Positions 25,073-34,174 of a stretch of DNA of 64,000 bases are shown here, one piece after another; position 1 is the stretch's first letter, and each line of letters begins with the position of its first letter. Source of the DNA: Paraburkholderia kururiensis (GTDB lineage: Bacteria > Pseudomonadota > Gammaproteobacteria > Burkholderiales > Burkholderiaceae); NCBI RefSeq assembly GCF_034424375.1, contig NZ_CP139965.1, forward strand, positions 1,674,001 through 1,738,000, in the 5' to 3' direction. Under the pieces are notes generated by a model. That model made no database searches and was not told the DNA's origin. It saw only the letters and a program-made list of their open reading frames with translations. The translations under genes were made by a program, and so were the position numbers.

Positions 25073-26242
25073 TCAAACGTGAATATCGAACCCCTGCGCG
25101 TACGCCTCCAGATCGCTGTCGTCCCAGAGCCGGCCGTCCACCAGTACCGGTGACGCGTCGTGCGAGGGCACGGCGATCTGCATGGCCGCCGCTGCTTCGC
25201 GATAAAGCGCGGTCTGGTTGATCGCAGCCGCCACCGCCAGATAGTCCACCGTATCGATCAGCCCCCAGCGCCGGTATTGCGTAAGAAACCACGCACCGTC
25301 CGACGGACGCGGATAGTTCACGTTGCCGCCGTCGAAGAAGCGCACGGGCAGGCGCTTGCCGTAGACGCCTTCGCGCACGTCGTCGGGCAGCACGGCCGCA
25401 AGGCGCGGCGCAATCAGTTCGTGCGGCACGCCGATGAACTCCGGCTGTGCGAGCCATTGAGCCGTGTCGTCGCGATGCCCTGGGTCGTCGAGCCAGCGGC
25501 ACGCATCGAGCATGGTCTGCACGAGCGCGCGTGCCGTACGCGGATGGCGCGTCACGAATTCACGCGTTGCCGCGAGCACTTTCTCCGGATGGTCGGGCCA
25601 GATTTCGCTCGTGAAAAGTACGGTACGTCCCGCATGACGCGCCTGCGCCGCCGCGTTCCACGGCTCGCCGGCGCAGAAGCCGTCGAGTTGCCCCGCCGTG
25701 AGCGCATCGCCCATCTGCGGCGGCGGAATCACCACGCTTTCGATATCGCGCAACGGATGCACACGCTCCGACGCGAGCCAGTAGTACAGCCACATCGCAT
25801 GCGTGCCGGTAGGAAACGTCTGTGCGAAGACGGGCTTGCGGCCCAGCGTGGCGAGCGCATCGTGCAGCGTGCGGTGCTCGTCGAGGGCGTCGGCCAGGCG
25901 GTTCGACAGCGTGATGGCCTGGCCGTTGCGGTTGAGCACCATCAGCACCGCCATGTCGGCCTGCGGGCCGCCGATGCCCAGTTGCACACCATAGGCGAGG
26001 CCGTAGAGCGCATGCGCTGCATCGAGTTCGCCGCACAGCAGCTTGTCGCGCACGGCGGCCCACGAAGGCTGCCGGCACAGTTCGAGCGTGAGGCCATAGG
26101 CGTGGCCGAATTCGAGCATCTTCGCGGCCACGAGCGGCGCCGCGTCGGTGAGCGCGACGTAGCCCAGCCGCAGATGCGTCTTTTCGGGCGCGCCCGCCGC
26201 GCGTGGCTTCGCGTTCGCGGCGAGGGAGGAGGGTTCGTTCAT
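25073..26242 (-). CDS. nasS: NasS, nitrate/nitrite sensor
   Basis: 389 aa from the ATG at 26242; a start at 26275 would overlap nasT. It has the NrtA/CmpA nitrate-binding fold (LRLGYVALTDAAPLVAAKML, GVQLGIGGPQADMAVLM, GFCAGEPWNAAAQ) but no signal peptide or lipoprotein signal. That marks it as a cytoplasmic sensor rather than a transport protein. In Azotobacter and Paracoccus, NasS holds NasT inactive until nitrate or nitrite binds. It lies 10 bp after nasT and ends the operon. Confidence 0.87.
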   Translation of the reverse strand: MNEPSSLAANAKPRAAGAPEKTHLRLGYVALTDAAPLVAAKMLEFGHAYGLTLELCRQPSWAAVRDKLLCGELDAAHALYGLAYGVQLGIGGPQADMAVLMVLNRNGQAITLSNRLADALDEHRTLHDALATLGRKPVFAQTFPTGTHAMWLYYWLASERVHPLRDIESVVIPPPQMGDALTAGQLDGFCAGEPWNAAAQARHAGRTVLFTSEIWPDHPEKVLAATREFVTRHPRTARALVQTMLDACRWLDDPGHRDDTAQWLAQPEFIGVPHELIAPRLAAVLPDDVREGVYGKRLPVRFFDGGNVNYPRPSDGAWFLTQYRRWGLIDTVDYLAVAAAINQTALYREAAAAMQIAVPSHDASPVLVDGRLWDDSDLEAYAQGFDIHV

Positions 26243-26252
26243 TGCGGTTCCG

Positions 26253-26828
26253 TCATGTCGGCAGGCCGTCTGCATCGACGATCTGGCGCGCCGCCTCGGC
26301 CATCTTCACGCCCTGGTCCATCGCGCGCTTTCTGAGCGTGGCGTAGGCGGCGTGCTCGGTCATCTTGCGGCGATCCATCAAGAGACGTTTGGCGCGGTCG
26401 ATCAACTTGCGCTCCGCCAGTTCGGTTTCGGCCTGCGCGAGGCGCTCGCGCAACTGCGCCTCCTGGGCGAAGCGCGCGAGCGCGACTTCGAGAATGGGCG
26501 CGATGCGCTCGCTCGCGAGTCCTTCCACGAGATAGGCCGTCACGCCCGCGCCCACGGCGTCGCGAATCAACTGCTGGTTCCCGTCGTTGCTGAACATCAG
26601 CACGGGCCGCGGTGCCGTGGCGTTCATGACGGCGAGCTGTTCGAGCGTGTCGCGCGAAGGCGATTCGGTGTCGATGATGATGACGTCCGGCCGTTCCGTG
26701 GCGACCACGTGGTGCAGCGCCTGCGGGGTCGCGGTGGCGGGCAGCATCTCGTAGCCGAGCCGCGCGAGCGCGTCGCGCAGATCGCCGATGGGCTTTTCGG
26801 TGTCGGTAACGAGCAGTACACGCAGCAT
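26253..26828 (-). CDS. nasT: NasT, ANTAR-domain antiterminator
   Basis: 191 aa. Residues 1-120 are a receiver-like domain (VLLVTDTEKPIGDLRDALA, DVIIIDTESPSRDTL, GVTAYLVEGL); the last 55 are an ANTAR RNA-binding domain (LIDRAKRLLMDRRKMTEHAA, RKRAMDQGVKMAEAARQIV). NasT binds paired hexaloop hairpins in leaders of nitrate assimilation mRNAs and prevents premature termination. Placed 13 bp after nasA, so the antiterminator is encoded within the operon it is expected to control. Confidence 0.9.
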   Translation of the reverse strand: MLRVLLVTDTEKPIGDLRDALARLGYEMLPATATPQALHHVVATERPDVIIIDTESPSRDTLEQLAVMNATAPRPVLMFSNDGNQQLIRDAVGAGVTAYLVEGLASERIAPILEVALARFAQEAQLRERLAQAETELAERKLIDRAKRLLMDRRKMTEHAAYATLRKRAMDQGVKMAEAARQIVDADGLPT

Positions 26829-26841
26829 GGTGGAGGCGAGT

Positions 26842-29649
26842 TTAGCGCAGCCCGGCGCGTGGCGGCGTTTGCCATGCGGCTGCGTGCTGTGTGTCGCTGG
26901 AAGGCACGGCCGTTGCCGCGGGCTTTTCGCACAGCCGCTTCAATTCCGGCACGCACGACCCGCACACCGTGCCGCAGCCCAGCGTTGCCTTCAACTCGAC
27001 CACCGTGGCGCCGCGCCCGATGGCCGCTTCGATGCGCGAGCGCGGCACCTGCATGCAGGTGCACACCATCGGGTCGCGCGGCGCGGCGTTTTCGCGCTGC
27101 GCGCTGAAGACGGCAAAGCGCGGGCCGGTCCACGGTTGGGCATCCACGAGCCGCGCCAGCAGCGCGTCGCCGCCCGTTGCGTCGCCCGCCAGCACGAAAC
27201 CGTCGATCACGTTGTCGCGCCACAGCACGCGCTTGTCGAGGCCGCGCCGCGCATCGCGGTATTCGAGCACGTCTTCGCCCGCGGGCAGATCGAGCGCGGC
27301 ATGCAGACGGTCGAGCCACGTCGCGGGCGTTTCAGCGCTCTCCCCGGAAGGCGAGGCAAAAGCGGGCGCCGCCGTGTGCGCGGCGCGCAGCACGATCACG
27401 TCGTCGGCCTCGATGCGGATGGACGCGTACGCGCACGCGGCGAGCAGCGGCTGAAGCGCCGCCTGCAACGCGAGCACGTTGCCGCGCCGCGCGGCCACGA
27501 GCCGCCAGGGCAGCGGCGCGGCTTCGATGCGCACCGCGGCGTGCTTGAGTTCGGGCTGGCGCGAATGCGGATCGGTGGCGCCGATGGTGGCCTCGTTGAT
27601 GCCGCCGCTCGAAATGAACTGGCCGTTCCAGTGCATCGGCACGAAGACGGTGCCGGACGTCACGTCTTCCGAGAGCTGCACGGGCAGCACGAGGCTGCCG
27701 CGACGACTCTTCACGCGCACGAGATCGCCTTCCGCGAAGCCGCGCCGCGCGGCGTCGGCGGGCGAGAGGTTGACGGCGGCCTCGGGCGCGTGCGCGAGCA
27801 GTCTGGCGACGCGGCCCGTACGGCTCATGCCGTGCCATTGGTCGCGCAACCGGCCCGTGATGAGCCGGAACGGGAAGCGCGCGTCCGTGGGCTCGGCCAC
27901 GGGCTGGTAGCGCGGCGCATGAAAACGCGCGCGGCCGTCGGCGGTGGCGAACACGCCGTCGGTGTAGCGGCGCGCGGCGCCTTGCGTGCGGCCCGCCGGA
28001 AACGGCCATTGCTGCGGCCCCTCGTCTTCGAGCACCGCGTAGCTCAATCCGCCGATGTCGAGATCGCGCCCCACCGTGAGCCGGCGATGCTCGTCGAACG
28101 CCGCTTCGGGCGAGGCGAAACCGAAGAGCGGCGAGGCGTTCGCGCCCCGTGCTTCACGTCTGTTCGCGAGGCGTTGCTCCATGCGTTGCGCCACCTGATC
28201 GGCGATCCACCAGTCGGGCTTCGCTTCGCCCGCCGCGGGCACGGCGGCCCGCACGCGCGAGATGCGCCGCTCCGAATTCGTCACCGTGCCCGACTTCTCG
28301 CCCCACGTGGCCGCGGGCAGCAGCACGTCGGCGAAGGGCACCGTGTCGGTCTGCGTGAATGCGTCCTGCACGACGACGAACTCCGCCTTGGCGAGCGCTT
28401 CGCGCACCTTCGCGATGTCGGGCATGGAATGCACGGGGTTCGTGCAGACGATCCACACGGCCTTGATCTTGCCGCTGCGCACGGCCTCGAACAGCTCGAC
28501 GGCGGGCAGCCCCGGCGTGGCGGGCACGGAGGGCACGCCCCACAGCCGCGCCACTTCCTCGCGATGCGCCGCGTTGCCGATCTCGCGATGCGCCGCGAGC
28601 ATGGTCGCCATGCCGCCCACTTCGCGGCCGCCCATCGCGTTGGGCTGGCCCGTCAGCGAGAACGGACCGGCGCCGGGCCGGCCGATCTGCGCCGTGGCCA
28701 GATGCAGGTTGATGAGGGCGAGGTTCTTGTCGGTGCCGTGGCTCGACTGGTTGAGGCCCATGCAATAGAGCGAGAGCGCGGCCTCGCTCGCGCCGAACCA
28801 TTCGGCGGCCTGCATGAGGTCTTCTTCGCGGATGCCGCACAGGCCCGCGGCCACGCGCGGCGTGTACTCGCGCACCATCGCCTTCAACGCGGCGAAGCCT
28901 TCGGTATGGCGCTCGATGTACGCGCGGTCGATCAACCCTTCCCAGATGAGGTGATGCAGCATGCCGTTGAAGAGCGCGACGTCGGTGCCGGGCTGGATGG
29001 CGAGATGCAGGTCGGCCGACGCCGCCGTGTCGGTGCGGCGCGGGTCGACGACGATCCAGCGGATCGCCGGGTTCGCGGCCTTCGCCGCTTCGAGCCGCCG
29101 AAACAGCACGGGGTGCGCCCACGCCATGTTGCTGCCCGCGAAGAGCACCGTGCGCGCCGCTTCGAGGTCTTCGTAGCAGGTGGGCGGACCGTCCGCACCC
29201 AGCGCCATCTTGTAGGCGCTCACGGCGCTCGACATGCAAAGCCGCGAGTTCGTATCGATGTTGTTGGTGCCGATCAACCCCTTCGCGAGCTTGTTGAAGA
29301 CGTAGTAGTCCTCGGTGAGCAACTGGCCCGAGACGTAGAACGCCACGGCGTCCGGGCCATGCCGTTCCACCACGTGCGCGAAGCGCTCGGCCACGGTGTC
29401 GAGCGCCACGTCCCAACTGACCTGACGGCGCGCTTCGGAGCGATGCTCGCGCATTTCGGGCACGAGCGCGCGGCCCGTTTCGCTTTGCGCCGTGAGCGCG
29501 AGCGAGAGCCCCTTCGTGCAGAGCTTGCCGAAATTGGCGGGATGCTCGGGGTCGCCTTGCACGCCCGTGATGCGGCCGCCTTCCGACTCGATGAGCACGC
29601 CGCAGCCGACGCCGCAGTAGCAGCAGGTGGAACGGGTGACGGTCTTCAT
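26842..29649 (-). CDS. nasA: Assimilatory nitrate reductase, catalytic subunit
   Basis: 935 aa from the ATG at 29649 (MKTVTRSTCCYCGVGCG). N-terminal [4Fe-4S] cysteines in CCYCGVGCGVL and KLCTKG, then the molybdopterin-guanine-dinucleotide domains (NTNSRLCMSSAVSAYK-like SRLCMSSAV with the Mo-ligand Cys, ALINLHLATAQIGRPGAGP, MGGREVGGMA). The final 70 residues are a BFD-like [2Fe-2S] domain: CTCMQVPRSRIEAAI and GCGTVCGSCVPEL. Reduces nitrate to nitrite in the cytoplasm. No separate NasB reductase subunit is encoded here. A polar Thr/Ala/Pro tail follows. Confidence 0.93.
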   Translation of the reverse strand: MKTVTRSTCCYCGVGCGVLIESEGGRITGVQGDPEHPANFGKLCTKGLSLALTAQSETGRALVPEMREHRSEARRQVSWDVALDTVAERFAHVVERHGPDAVAFYVSGQLLTEDYYVFNKLAKGLIGTNNIDTNSRLCMSSAVSAYKMALGADGPPTCYEDLEAARTVLFAGSNMAWAHPVLFRRLEAAKAANPAIRWIVVDPRRTDTAASADLHLAIQPGTDVALFNGMLHHLIWEGLIDRAYIERHTEGFAALKAMVREYTPRVAAGLCGIREEDLMQAAEWFGASEAALSLYCMGLNQSSHGTDKNLALINLHLATAQIGRPGAGPFSLTGQPNAMGGREVGGMATMLAAHREIGNAAHREEVARLWGVPSVPATPGLPAVELFEAVRSGKIKAVWIVCTNPVHSMPDIAKVREALAKAEFVVVQDAFTQTDTVPFADVLLPAATWGEKSGTVTNSERRISRVRAAVPAAGEAKPDWWIADQVAQRMEQRLANRREARGANASPLFGFASPEAAFDEHRRLTVGRDLDIGGLSYAVLEDEGPQQWPFPAGRTQGAARRYTDGVFATADGRARFHAPRYQPVAEPTDARFPFRLITGRLRDQWHGMSRTGRVARLLAHAPEAAVNLSPADAARRGFAEGDLVRVKSRRGSLVLPVQLSEDVTSGTVFVPMHWNGQFISSGGINEATIGATDPHSRQPELKHAAVRIEAAPLPWRLVAARRGNVLALQAALQPLLAACAYASIRIEADDVIVLRAAHTAAPAFASPSGESAETPATWLDRLHAALDLPAGEDVLEYRDARRGLDKRVLWRDNVIDGFVLAGDATGGDALLARLVDAQPWTGPRFAVFSAQRENAAPRDPMVCTCMQVPRSRIEAAIGRGATVVELKATLGCGTVCGSCVPELKRLCEKPAATAVPSSDTQHAAAWQTPPRAGLR

Positions 29650-29662
29650 GACGTGTACGCGC

Positions 29663-30043
29663 TCAGGCGCGGCCGAGATCGACATGCACGAGCCCGTCTG
29701 CGTCCACCTTCACCGGAAAGCGTCCCGCGCAGCCTTCGTCCGGCGCGCGTGCTTCGCCGCTCGCAAGGTCGATGTTCCATGCGTGCAGCGGGCACGTCAC
29801 CGTTTCGCCGTGCACGATGCCTTCGGACAGCGCGCCGCCTTTGTGCGGGCAGCGGTCGCGCAGCGCGAAGACCTTGTCGCTCGCGGTGCGAAAGAGGGCG
29901 ATGTTGCCGCCCAGGCTTTCATCGCGTTGCAGCACGCGGCTGCCCAGTGGCGGAATGTCTTCGACGCGGCAGACGGGCGTCCATGCCGGGCCGTTCCGCT
30001 GGCCGTGTTCGCTTGCTTCGCGCGCCATGATCTGGATTTCCAT
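29663..30043 (-). CDS. nirD: Nitrite reductase (NADH) small subunit
   Basis: 126 aa; the ATG at 30043 follows AAGGAA, while the upstream extension is leader. A Rieske-type fold with CPHKGG near residue 62 and CPLHAWN near residue 80, which would bind a [2Fe-2S] cluster. Many NirD proteins lack these ligands; here they are present. Partner of NirB in reducing nitrite to ammonium. 53 bp after nirB, 13 bp before nasA. Confidence 0.92.
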   Translation of the reverse strand: MEIQIMAREASEHGQRNGPAWTPVCRVEDIPPLGSRVLQRDESLGGNIALFRTASDKVFALRDRCPHKGGALSEGIVHGETVTCPLHAWNIDLASGEARAPDEGCAGRFPVKVDADGLVHVDLGRA

Positions 30044-30096
30044 CGTGTGTTCCTTGTACGTCATTGCGCTGCTCGTGGTGGGGCTCATGGTGCTGC

Positions 30097-32529
30097 TCAA
30101 GCAACCACCTTGAGCGGAATGTATTCGTGCTTGCGGGCGCCGCCGATGCGCGCTTCCCACGGATCGGGCAAGCCTTCCAGCGAATACAGCAGCCGCTCGT
30201 AGAGCGCCTTGCGGCTCGCTTCGTCTTCCACCACTTTCTTCTTCACGTAGTCCAGACCCACGCGCGCGATGTAGTGCACCGTGCGGTCGAGGTAATACGC
30301 CTCTTCGCGATAGAGCTGCAGGAATGCGCCCGTGTACTCCTTCACTTCCTCGGCGTTCTTCACCTTGACGAGGAACTGCGCCACTTCGGTGCGAATGCCG
30401 CCGTTGCCGCCCACGTAGAGTTCCCAGCCGCTATCCACGGCAATTACGCCGACGTCCTTGATGCCGGCCTCGGCGCAGTTGCGCGGGCAACCGGAGACCG
30501 CGAGCTTCACCTTGTGCGGCGACCACATGTTGGCAAGCATCGTTTCGAGATCGATGCCCATCTGCGTGCTGTTTTGCGTACCGAAGCGGCAGAACTCGCT
30601 GCCCACGCAGGTCTTCACGGTGCGGATCGACTTGCCGTACGCGTGGCCCGACTTCATGCCGAGGTCGCGCCACACGTTCGGCAGGTCTTCCTTGCGCACG
30701 CCGAGCAGGTCGATACGCTGGCCGCCCGTTACCTTGACCATCGGCACGTTGTATTTCTCGGCGACGTCGGCGATGCGGCGCAGTTCGCTCGGGTTCGTCA
30801 CGCCGCCCTTCATCTGCGGCACCACGGAGAACGTGTTGTCCTTCTGGATGTTCGCGTGGACGCGTTCGTTCACGAAGCGGCTTTGCGGATCGTCCACGGC
30901 ATCGCGCGGCCAGGTGGAGATCAGGTAGTAGTTGATGGCGGGGCGGCACGTGGCGCAGCCGTTGGGCGTGCGCCATTCGAGGAAATCGTAGACCTGGCGG
31001 TGCGTGAGCAGGCGGTGCTCGCGAATTGCCTTGCGCACTTCGCCGTGGTTGTGGTCGGTGCAGCCGCAGACGGCCTTCGTCTTCGGCGTTTCCTGGAAGT
31101 TCGTGCCCACCGTGTTCATCAGAATCTGCTCGACGAGGCCCGTGCACGAGCCACACGAACTCGCGGCCTTGGTGTGCTTCTTCACGTCGTCCACGGTGAA
31201 GAGGCCCTTTTCGGTGATCGCCTTGACGATGGTGCCCTTGCACACGCCGTTGCAGCCGCACACTTCGTCGCTGTCCGCCATCGCGCTGGCGCGGCTCTGG
31301 CCTTGCACGCCCGCATCGCCCACGCTCGATTCGCCGAACATGATGTGGTCGCGCAACTCGCCCAGCTTGCGGCCCTCGCGCAGCAGCTTGAAGTACCAGG
31401 CGCCGTCCGCCGTGTCGCCGTAAAGGCACGCGCCCACCAGTTGATCGTCCTTGATGACGAGCTTCTTGTAGACGCCGCCCGCGGGGTCGGAGAGCACGAT
31501 TTCCTCGCAGCCGTCGCCGCCGTTGAATTCGCCGGCGGAGAAGAGGTCGATGCCCGTCACCTTCAGCTTGGTCGACAGCACCGAGCCCTTGTAGCTGCCG
31601 ATGCCCATCAACGCGAGATGGTTCGCGCAGACCTTCGCCTGCTCGAAGAGCGGCGCGACGAGACCGTAGGCGATGCCGCGATGGCTCACGCATTCGCCCA
31701 CGGCGTAGATGCGCGGGTCGTAGGTTTGCAGCGTGTCGTTCACCACGATGCCGCGATGGCAGTGCAGGCCGCACGATTCGGCCAGCGTCGTGTTGGGCCG
31801 AATGCCGGCGGCCATCACGACGAGGTCGGCGTCAATCGTTTCGCCGTCCTTGAACTTCACGCCGCTCACGTGGCCCGCTTCGTTGCCGAGAATCTCCGTA
31901 GTGGCCTTCGAGAGCATGAACTGCAAGCCGCGCGCTTCCAGCGAACGTTGCAGCAGCTTGCCTGCGGTGGCGTCGAGCTGGCGTTCGAGCAGCGTGTCGG
32001 CCAGATGCACCACGGTCACGTCCATGCCGCGCAGCTTGAGGCCGTTGGCGGCCTCCAGCCCCAGCAGGCCGCCGCCGATCACCACCGCGCGCTGCTTCAC
32101 TTCGGCGGCGTCGATCATGGCCTGCGTGTCGTGAATGTCGCGATAGGTGATCACGCCTTCGAGCGTGTTGCCCGGCACCGGCAGGATGAACGGCACGGAA
32201 CCCGTTGCGATCAGCAGGCGGTCATACGGCGCTTCGGTGCCGTCGTCCGCCAGCACGACGCGGCGCACGCGATCGATGCGCTCGACGGTCTTGCCCAGAT
32301 GCAGGCGAATGCCTTGCTCCGCATACCATTCGAGCGGGTTGAGCACGATGTCCTTGAACGTCTGCTCGCCCGCGAGCACAGGCGAAAGCAGGATACGGTT
32401 GTAGTTCGGATGCGGCTCCGCGCCGAACACCGTGATGTCGTACTGGTCGGGGGCGATCGCAAGCAGCTCTTCGAGCGTGCGGATACCGGCCATGCCGTTG
32501 CCGATCACGACGAGTCGGGGCTTGTTCAT
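30097..32529 (-). CDS. nirB: Nitrite reductase (NADH) large subunit
   Basis: 810 aa, full length. Order of domains: FAD-binding (LVVIGNGMAGIRTLEEL), NADH-binding (RAVVIGGGLLGLEAANGL), BFD-like [2Fe-2S] centre (CGCNGVCKG, SSCGSCTGLVEQ), nitrite/sulfite reductase ferredoxin-like half domain, and the sirohaem/[4Fe-4S] site (TCVGSEFCRFGTQ, SGCPRNCAEAGIKD). Reduces nitrite to ammonium with NADH in the cytoplasm. Needs sirohaem, whose synthesis genes are not in this window. Confidence 0.95.
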   Translation of the reverse strand: MNKPRLVVIGNGMAGIRTLEELLAIAPDQYDITVFGAEPHPNYNRILLSPVLAGEQTFKDIVLNPLEWYAEQGIRLHLGKTVERIDRVRRVVLADDGTEAPYDRLLIATGSVPFILPVPGNTLEGVITYRDIHDTQAMIDAAEVKQRAVVIGGGLLGLEAANGLKLRGMDVTVVHLADTLLERQLDATAGKLLQRSLEARGLQFMLSKATTEILGNEAGHVSGVKFKDGETIDADLVVMAAGIRPNTTLAESCGLHCHRGIVVNDTLQTYDPRIYAVGECVSHRGIAYGLVAPLFEQAKVCANHLALMGIGSYKGSVLSTKLKVTGIDLFSAGEFNGGDGCEEIVLSDPAGGVYKKLVIKDDQLVGACLYGDTADGAWYFKLLREGRKLGELRDHIMFGESSVGDAGVQGQSRASAMADSDEVCGCNGVCKGTIVKAITEKGLFTVDDVKKHTKAASSCGSCTGLVEQILMNTVGTNFQETPKTKAVCGCTDHNHGEVRKAIREHRLLTHRQVYDFLEWRTPNGCATCRPAINYYLISTWPRDAVDDPQSRFVNERVHANIQKDNTFSVVPQMKGGVTNPSELRRIADVAEKYNVPMVKVTGGQRIDLLGVRKEDLPNVWRDLGMKSGHAYGKSIRTVKTCVGSEFCRFGTQNSTQMGIDLETMLANMWSPHKVKLAVSGCPRNCAEAGIKDVGVIAVDSGWELYVGGNGGIRTEVAQFLVKVKNAEEVKEYTGAFLQLYREEAYYLDRTVHYIARVGLDYVKKKVVEDEASRKALYERLLYSLEGLPDPWEARIGGARKHEYIPLKVVA

Positions 32530-32605
32530 GCTGAATCTCCTGCGAGTGCGGGTAGAGCGGGTGGAACGGCTCGATGCTTGACGGAATGCAATGGGGTGCA
32601 GCGGC

Positions 32606-32642
32606 GGAGTGCAGGTGCCGCGTATCGAGGCGCATGCACTCC
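32606..32642 (-). other. Hairpin in the narK-nirB intergenic mRNA
   Basis: GGAGTGCA at 32606-32613 and TGCACTCC at 32635-32642 form an 8-bp stem in the 142-bp gap between the transporter and nirB. No T run; may be a processing or stability element. Confidence 0.4.
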
Positions 32643-32671
32643 ACTGCGTGTCTATGTGTATGAGGCCTGCA

Positions 32672-33874
32672 TCAGACGCGCGCGGCGGCCACCGACCACG
32701 CGTTGCGCCAGCGGTGCTTCACGTTGCTCATGCCGGCCCAGCCGAGTGCGGCAAGGCACGCGAAGAGCCAGAGGCCCGCGGAGTAGGAACCGGTGGCCTG
32801 CTTGATGGTGCCGAGGCTCGCGGCGAGCGCGAAGCCGCCCACGCCGCCCGCCATGCCGATCAGGCCTGTCATCACGCCGATGTCCTTCCCGAAGCGCTGC
32901 GGCACGAGCTGGAACACCGCGCCGTTGCCGGCGCCGAGGCACAGCATCGCGGCGATGAACAGCAGCACCGTGGGCAGCGGGCCGCCCACATTGAAGCCCG
33001 CCGTGCCGATCAGCACGGCGACGGATGCGAACACCGTGAGCAGCGAACGCGTGCCGCCGATGCGGTCGGCCATCAGTCCGCCGATGGGGCGCATGACCGA
33101 GCCCGCGAACACGCACGCGGCCGCAGCCCAGCCGGCGATCTTCGGGTCGAAGGCGAACTGGTCGTGGAAGTAGCCGGGCAGGGCGCTCGCGAAGCCGGAG
33201 AAGCCGCCGAACGTGAGCGAGTAGAAGAACATGAACCACCACGAGTCGCGGTTGCCGAGCATGCGCGCGTAGTCGCCCAGTCGCTTCTTCACGACCACGC
33301 CCGGCGCGTCTTTCGCGAAGGCCGTGTAGTAGATCAGCACGGCGGCGACGGGAATGCACGCGATGCCGAACACGTTCTGCCAGCCGAACGCCACGGCGAG
33401 CGCGGGCGCGAAGAGGGCCGCGAGCACCGTGCCGGAGTTGCCCGCACCGGCAATGCCCATCGCCGTGCCTTGCTGATGCGGCGGATACCAGCGCGAGGCG
33501 AGCGGCAACGCGACGGCGAACGACGCGCCCGCCACGCCGAGCAGCACGCCGAGGAAGAGCGCCTGACCGAGCGAATGCACGCCGATCTGCCAGGCGCCCA
33601 CGAGCGTCGCGATCACGATAGCCTGGCCCAGCAGACCTGCGCGCTTCGCGCCGATGCGGTCCGCGAGCAGGCCCATGAACACGCGCAGAATCGCGCCCGC
33701 CAGAATCGGCGTGGCGACCATCAGCGCGCGTTGCTGCGTGGAGAGTGCGAGGGTTTGAGCGATCTGGATCTGCAGCGGTCCGAGCAGATACCAGACCATG
33801 AAGCTCAGATCGAAGTACAGGAACGCCGAGAGGAGCGTGGGGGTGTGGCCATTGCGCCAGAAGCTGCGGTCCAT
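32672..33874 (-). CDS. narK: Nitrate/nitrite transporter, NarK/NasA type MFS
   Basis: 400 aa from the ATG at 33874 (MDRSFWRNG); the upstream frame is leader. About 12 membrane segments and the two nitrate-signature regions of the NNP family: GIAGAGNSGTVLAALFAP in the first half and CLGAGNGAVFQLVPQRF in the second. Conserved arginines lie in ILRVFMGLLADRIG and VMRPIGGLMADRIGG. Imports nitrate (perhaps exports nitrite). First gene of the nitrate assimilation operon; its long leader carries the regulatory hairpins and sigma-54 promoter. Confidence 0.92.
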   Translation of the reverse strand: MDRSFWRNGHTPTLLSAFLYFDLSFMVWYLLGPLQIQIAQTLALSTQQRALMVATPILAGAILRVFMGLLADRIGAKRAGLLGQAIVIATLVGAWQIGVHSLGQALFLGVLLGVAGASFAVALPLASRWYPPHQQGTAMGIAGAGNSGTVLAALFAPALAVAFGWQNVFGIACIPVAAVLIYYTAFAKDAPGVVVKKRLGDYARMLGNRDSWWFMFFYSLTFGGFSGFASALPGYFHDQFAFDPKIAGWAAAACVFAGSVMRPIGGLMADRIGGTRSLLTVFASVAVLIGTAGFNVGGPLPTVLLFIAAMLCLGAGNGAVFQLVPQRFGKDIGVMTGLIGMAGGVGGFALAASLGTIKQATGSYSAGLWLFACLAALGWAGMSNVKHRWRNAWSVAAARV

Positions 33875-33909
33875 GTGAGTTCCGTCGTTGGATCGCTCGC
33901 CGTGTGCGT

Positions 33910-34045
33910 GTTCAGACTGTTGAACGCGCTGCACCGGTTGCGACGAACGTCGAACGCCATTGCCCGACCGAAGTGTTTCTGGATGAGCCGCGCGCCTGCG
34001 TGCTGCGTCGCGTGTGGGCTCATGCCGCCCTGCGCCGTTGCAGGG
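33910..34045 (-). promoter_or_regulatory. Leader with two A1/G4 hexaloop hairpins, candidate NasT target
   Basis: Read on the minus strand. Hairpin 1 (34045-34028): CCCTGC, loop AACGGC, GCAGGG. Hairpin 2 (33925-33910): GTTCA, loop ACAGTC, TGAAC, extended by a 3-bp stem beyond one mismatch. Both loops have six bases with A at position 1 and G at position 4, the pattern recognised by ANTAR proteins. Against: known targets have the two hairpins close together, while here 102 bases separate them, and no intrinsic terminator is evident in the leader. Confidence 0.45.
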
Positions 34046-34058
34046 GACGCGCATCGCT

Positions 34059-34075
34059 ATGCAACGGCCGTGCCA
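34059..34075 (-). promoter_or_regulatory. Sigma-54 promoter of the nitrate assimilation operon
   Basis: Minus-strand TGGCACGGCCGTTGCAT, an exact match to the sigma-54 consensus TGGCACG-N4-TTGCW. The -12 GC is at 34062-34061, so transcription should start near 34049, 175 bp before the narK ATG. Confidence 0.88.
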
Positions 34076-34143
34076 TCTTGCACGAAACCCCTCAGAGCCT
34101 TATTCCATAAGGGTTCGCGCATATCGGCCCGGAACCGGATATT

Positions 34144-34158
34144 GCACCGCAGCAGTGC
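34144..34158 (-). promoter_or_regulatory. NtrC-type enhancer site 1
   Basis: GCAC-N7-GTGC, an exact match to the NtrC half-site pattern, centred about 102 bp upstream of the predicted sigma-54 start point. Confidence 0.78.
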
Positions 34159-34174
34159 GCGGCACCGGCGAGAG

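Noticed and set aside
26788..30030. Plus-strand open frame of 1080 codons
   Set aside because: It is antisense to nasA and nirD; its Arg/His/Ala-rich translation has no motif and it is a GC-rich shadow of real genes.
30064..32805. Plus-strand open frame of 913 codons
   Set aside because: Antisense to nirB, which is unmistakable; no ribosome site or domains.
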